From Saprospiraceae bacterium (GTDB lineage Bacteria; Bacteroidota; Bacteroidia; Chitinophagales; Saprospiraceae): a stretch of DNA of 8,309 nt. The notes beneath the pieces were generated by a model, which saw only the letters and a list, made by a program, of their open reading frames with translations, was not told where the DNA came from and did no database searches. This document shows, in pieces, positions 6,179-8,309 of this stretch. A program made the translations under genes and the position numbers. The DNA is taken from positions 1 to 8,309 of the forward strand of contig JADZFI010000111.1 of NCBI GenBank assembly GCA_020850025.1. Reading direction: 5' to 3'. The number at the start of each line of letters is the position of its first letter. Within the stretch, counting starts at the first letter, position 1.

Positions 6179-7126
6179 TTAGTTCTTTTCAAGTAATTGT
6201 TTCAATACGGCCTGCGCTGCAAAAACGCGGTTGCGGGCTTGTTCCTGCACGAGACTTGCCGGACTGTCCAGTATTTCATCGCTCAATTCTACATTCCTGC
6301 GCACCGGCAAGCAGTGCATGACCCTCGCCTGATTGGTTGCGTTCAGGTGCGACAGTGTGAGCATCCAGGAGGGATCCTGCGGCAAAATTTTGCCATAATC
6401 CCTGTAGCTGCTCCAGTTTTTCACATACACAAAATCAGCCCCTTCCAGCGCTTTTTGCTGGTTGTATTCCACCCTGGCTGTTCCGCTGTAGGCGGGATTC
6501 AATTCGTATCCTTCGGGATGGGTGATCACCAGTTCCACGTCCATGCGATTCATCCACTCCGCAAAGGAATTGGCCACCGCATGTGGAATGGGTTTGATGT
6601 GGGGCGCCCAGCTCAGCACTACCCTGGGCCGGTGTTTGGGCCGATTTTCCGTCAGGGTAATGGCATCGGCCAGGCTTTGCAGCGGATGCAGGGTGGCCGA
6701 TTCCAGGCTAACGTACGGCTTGCCGGTGTACCGGATGAATTGGCGCATGATGTGTTCCTGATCGTCCGTTTCCCGATGTTGCAAGCCGGGAAAACACCTC
6801 ACCCCAATCACGTCGCAGTAACTGCCCAATACCGGCGCGGCATCGCGTATGTGCTCTACCGTAGCGCCGTTCATGACAGCCCCATCCTGGAATTCCAGCG
6901 CCCAGCCATCTTTATCCGCATTGAGGGTAATGACCTGCATGCCAAGGTGTTGCGCGGCAATTTGCGTGCTCATGCGCGTTCGCAGGCTGGGGTTCAGGAA
7001 AACCAGTCCCAGGGTTTTGTTTTTTCCTAAATGCTGAAACGCAAAAGGATTTGCCTTTAATGCCAGAGCTTCCTGTATCATCGCCTGAACATCCGGCACA
7101 TCTGCCACAGAAGTGAATTGTCTCAT
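6179..7126 (-). CDS. argF': N-succinyl-L-ornithine carbamoyltransferase (ArgF', SOTCase type)
   Basis: The enzyme transfers the carbamoyl group of carbamoyl phosphate to an N-acylated ornithine, giving N-acylcitrulline. The 315-residue protein has the carbamoyl-phosphate loop SLRTR (47-51), HPLQ (147-150), KNW (236-238) and HCLPVRRN (271-278). It also has HPEGYEL (203-209), typical of the acylornithine branch and not of ordinary ornithine transcarbamylase. The specificity position lies in the loop MNGATVEHI: residue 90 is Val. N-acetylornithine transcarbamylase of Xanthomonas has Glu here (Glu92) and the N-succinyl enzyme of Bacteroides fragilis has Pro90. Changing that Glu to Ser, Pro or Val is reported to turn the acetyl enzyme into a succinyl enzyme, so Val predicts N-succinylornithine as substrate. 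It lies between argD (10-bp-scale gap) and argB (3-bp gap) in the operon. Confidence 0.9.
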   Translation of the reverse strand: MRQFTSVADVPDVQAMIQEALALKANPFAFQHLGKNKTLGLVFLNPSLRTRMSTQIAAQHLGMQVITLNADKDGWALEFQDGAVMNGATVEHIRDAAPVLGSYCDVIGVRCFPGLQHRETDDQEHIMRQFIRYTGKPYVSLESATLHPLQSLADAITLTENRPKHRPRVVLSWAPHIKPIPHAVANSFAEWMNRMDVELVITHPEGYELNPAYSGTARVEYNQQKALEGADFVYVKNWSSYRDYGKILPQDPSWMLTLSHLNATNQARVMHCLPVRRNVELSDEILDSPASLVQEQARNRVFAAQAVLKQLLEKN

Positions 7127-7137
7127 ATCGGTTAGGC

Positions 7138-8265
7138 TTAAAGCAGTGAACGAAATGCGTCCAGAAAATGATCGGCTTCTGCGCGGGTGAGCGCCAGGGA
7201 AGGCAATAGACGGATCACATTGGGCTTGGCTTCACCAGTAAACACGCCTTTGTCAAACAGCAGCTGCTTGCGCAATTCCGCATATTCCGGCGCTAACTCA
7301 ATGCCGATCATCAATCCCCTGCCCCGCACGGCCGTTACGCCGGGAAGGGCACGCAACTGCGCCATCAGGTATTCGCCCTGAACCGAGGCATTTTCCATCA
7401 GGTTTTCCTGCATCATCACTTCCGCTACCGCCAATGCCGCCGCGCAGGCCAGCGGATTACCCCCAAAGGTGGTGCCCAGCATGCCATGCCAGGGCTTGAA
7501 ATCCGGTGCGATCCAAACACCGGCTACCGGAAATCCGTTCCCCATTCCTTTGGCGGTGGTGTAGATATCGGCCTGCACCCCGGCCCAATCGTGCGAGAAA
7601 AACTGGCCGCTCCTGCCATAACCGCACTGTATGCTGTCGGCAATGTACACGGCCTGGTATTGATCGCACAGCTGGCGGATTTGTTGCAGGAAGGAAGGCG
7701 TAGCAACATGAATGCCGCCTACCCCCTGTATGCCTTCAATGATAACAGCGGCTATCTCGTGCCCCTGCGATTGAAAACAAGCCTGAAGTGCAGCCTCATC
7801 GTTGTAGGGCAGAAAAAGGATGTTGCCGGTTTGATTCACCGGCGCTACTATTTTGGGATTGTCGGTGGCTGCAACTGCCAGAGAGGTGCGGCCGTGAAAA
7901 GCCTTTTGAAAGGCGATCACTTTCTTCCGACCCGTATGAAAGGAAGCCAGTTTCAGGGCGTTTTCATTGGCTTCTGCACCGGAATTGCACAAAAACAACT
8001 GATAATCCGATTTCCCGGAGAGTTTGCCCAACTTGTCGGCCAGCTCCTGTTGGATAGGCAAATGCACAGAATTGGAATAAAATCCGATTTTTTCCAGTTG
8101 CGTTTGCAGTCGATCCAGGTAATGCGGATGTGTATGGCCAATGGAAATCACGGCATGACCTCCGTACATATCCAGGTATTTGCGATCCTGATCGTCCCAC
8201 ACCCAGGCGCCCCGGGCATGGTCGATGGTGATGTTTTGCAGTGGATAGACATCAAAAAGTTGCAT
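7138..8265 (-). CDS. argD: N-acylornithine aminotransferase
   Basis: ArgD is a PLP-dependent class III aminotransferase. It converts N-acylglutamate semialdehyde to N-acylornithine using glutamate as amino donor. The 375-residue protein shows NSGAEANE with Ser95-Gly96-Ala97 for the cofactor phosphate, the ring-stacking Phe123-His124 of FHGRT, Glu177 in IIEGIQGVGG, Asp210 for the pyridine nitrogen, the Schiff-base Lys239 in AKGMGNGFP, TTFGGNP (265-271), and Arg352 in NVIRLLPSL for the substrate carboxylate. One deviation is visible: the usual DEVQ after the beta strand reads DSIQ (210-213), so Ser211 stands where most relatives have Glu. All catalytic residues are otherwise present. The gene begins 3 bp after the argC stop codon and is followed by argF' after 11 bp. 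As in other organisms it may also serve lysine synthesis (succinyldiaminopimelate transamination); nothing here tests that. Confidence 0.95.
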   Translation of the reverse strand: MQLFDVYPLQNITIDHARGAWVWDDQDRKYLDMYGGHAVISIGHTHPHYLDRLQTQLEKIGFYSNSVHLPIQQELADKLGKLSGKSDYQLFLCNSGAEANENALKLASFHTGRKKVIAFQKAFHGRTSLAVAATDNPKIVAPVNQTGNILFLPYNDEAALQACFQSQGHEIAAVIIEGIQGVGGIHVATPSFLQQIRQLCDQYQAVYIADSIQCGYGRSGQFFSHDWAGVQADIYTTAKGMGNGFPVAGVWIAPDFKPWHGMLGTTFGGNPLACAAALAVAEVMMQENLMENASVQGEYLMAQLRALPGVTAVRGRGLMIGIELAPEYAELRKQLLFDKGVFTGEAKPNVIRLLPSLALTRAEADHFLDAFRSLL

Positions 8266-8268
8266 GGC

Positions 8269-8309
8269 TCAGAAGTTTATGGCTTTAAGGGATAAACCGG
8301 CTTTCTCCA
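8269..8309 (-). CDS. argC: C-terminal end of N-acyl-gamma-glutamyl-phosphate reductase (partial)
   Basis: The last twelve codons and stop of a gene entering from the right are visible: the peptide ends EKAGLSLKAINF, with TGA at 8271-8269. A C-terminus of the form GLxLKxxxF is typical of Bacteroidota ArgC, and argC is the expected neighbour upstream of argD in this operon type. ArgC reduces N-acylglutamyl phosphate to the semialdehyde that ArgD uses. The stop lies 3 bp from the argD ATG. The identification rests on a short tail plus context. Confidence 0.6.
   Translation of the reverse strand, partial: EKAGLSLKAINF

Overview
The window looks like an ordinary chromosomal segment of a member of the Bacteroidota. 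Four things support this: the gene order argC-argD-argF'-argB-M20 deacylase-argH; an ArgF' of the N-succinyl/N-acetylornithine transcarbamylase type instead of an ordinary ornithine transcarbamylase; no Shine-Dalgarno motif in front of the starts examined; and a match to the Bacteroidota -7 promoter element (TAnnTTTG) in front of the peptidase gene. A more precise placement, such as Saprospiria or Chitinophagia, would be a guess.

Layout from left to right: positions 1-305 are AT-rich and have no convincing gene. They carry a 7-bp dyad, three copies of a GGTGCAAAT-type element, a T9/A8 tract and three tandem GGACATT heptamers. Positions 306-1040 (+) encode a LexA/CI-like repressor with an N-terminal helix-turn-helix and an apparently intact S24 autoprotease domain. 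Directly at its stop codon begins a long imperfect palindrome built of GTGTTCGA octamers (1041-1188), followed by a strong Rho-independent terminator (1222-1252) and a Bacteroidota-type promoter element (1255-1262). Positions 1326-2972 (+) encode an exported M1-family zinc aminopeptidase. It converges on the arginine operon with only 9 bp between the two stop codons.

The right two thirds (2982-8309, minus strand) is a compact arginine biosynthesis operon, read right to left: the last codons of argC, then argD, argF', argB, an M20 deacylase (argE-like) and argH. The arg junctions run from 37-bp gaps to a 17-bp overlap, so the genes are almost certainly co-transcribed from a promoter to the right of the window. 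Together ArgB, ArgC and ArgD turn an N-acylglutamate into N-acylornithine, ArgF' carbamoylates it to N-acylcitrulline, the M20 enzyme removes the acyl group, and ArgH releases arginine and fumarate from argininosuccinate. ArgG and the first N-acyltransferase are not in the window.

The most informative detail is Val90 in ArgF'. It sits where N-acetylornithine transcarbamylase has Glu and Bacteroides SOTCase has Pro, which predicts that this pathway runs on N-succinyl, not N-acetyl, intermediates. I found no CRISPR array, transposase, tRNA, rRNA or defence system, and no clear evidence of a new multi-gene system. The less explained parts are the non-coding DNA on both sides of the repressor gene.
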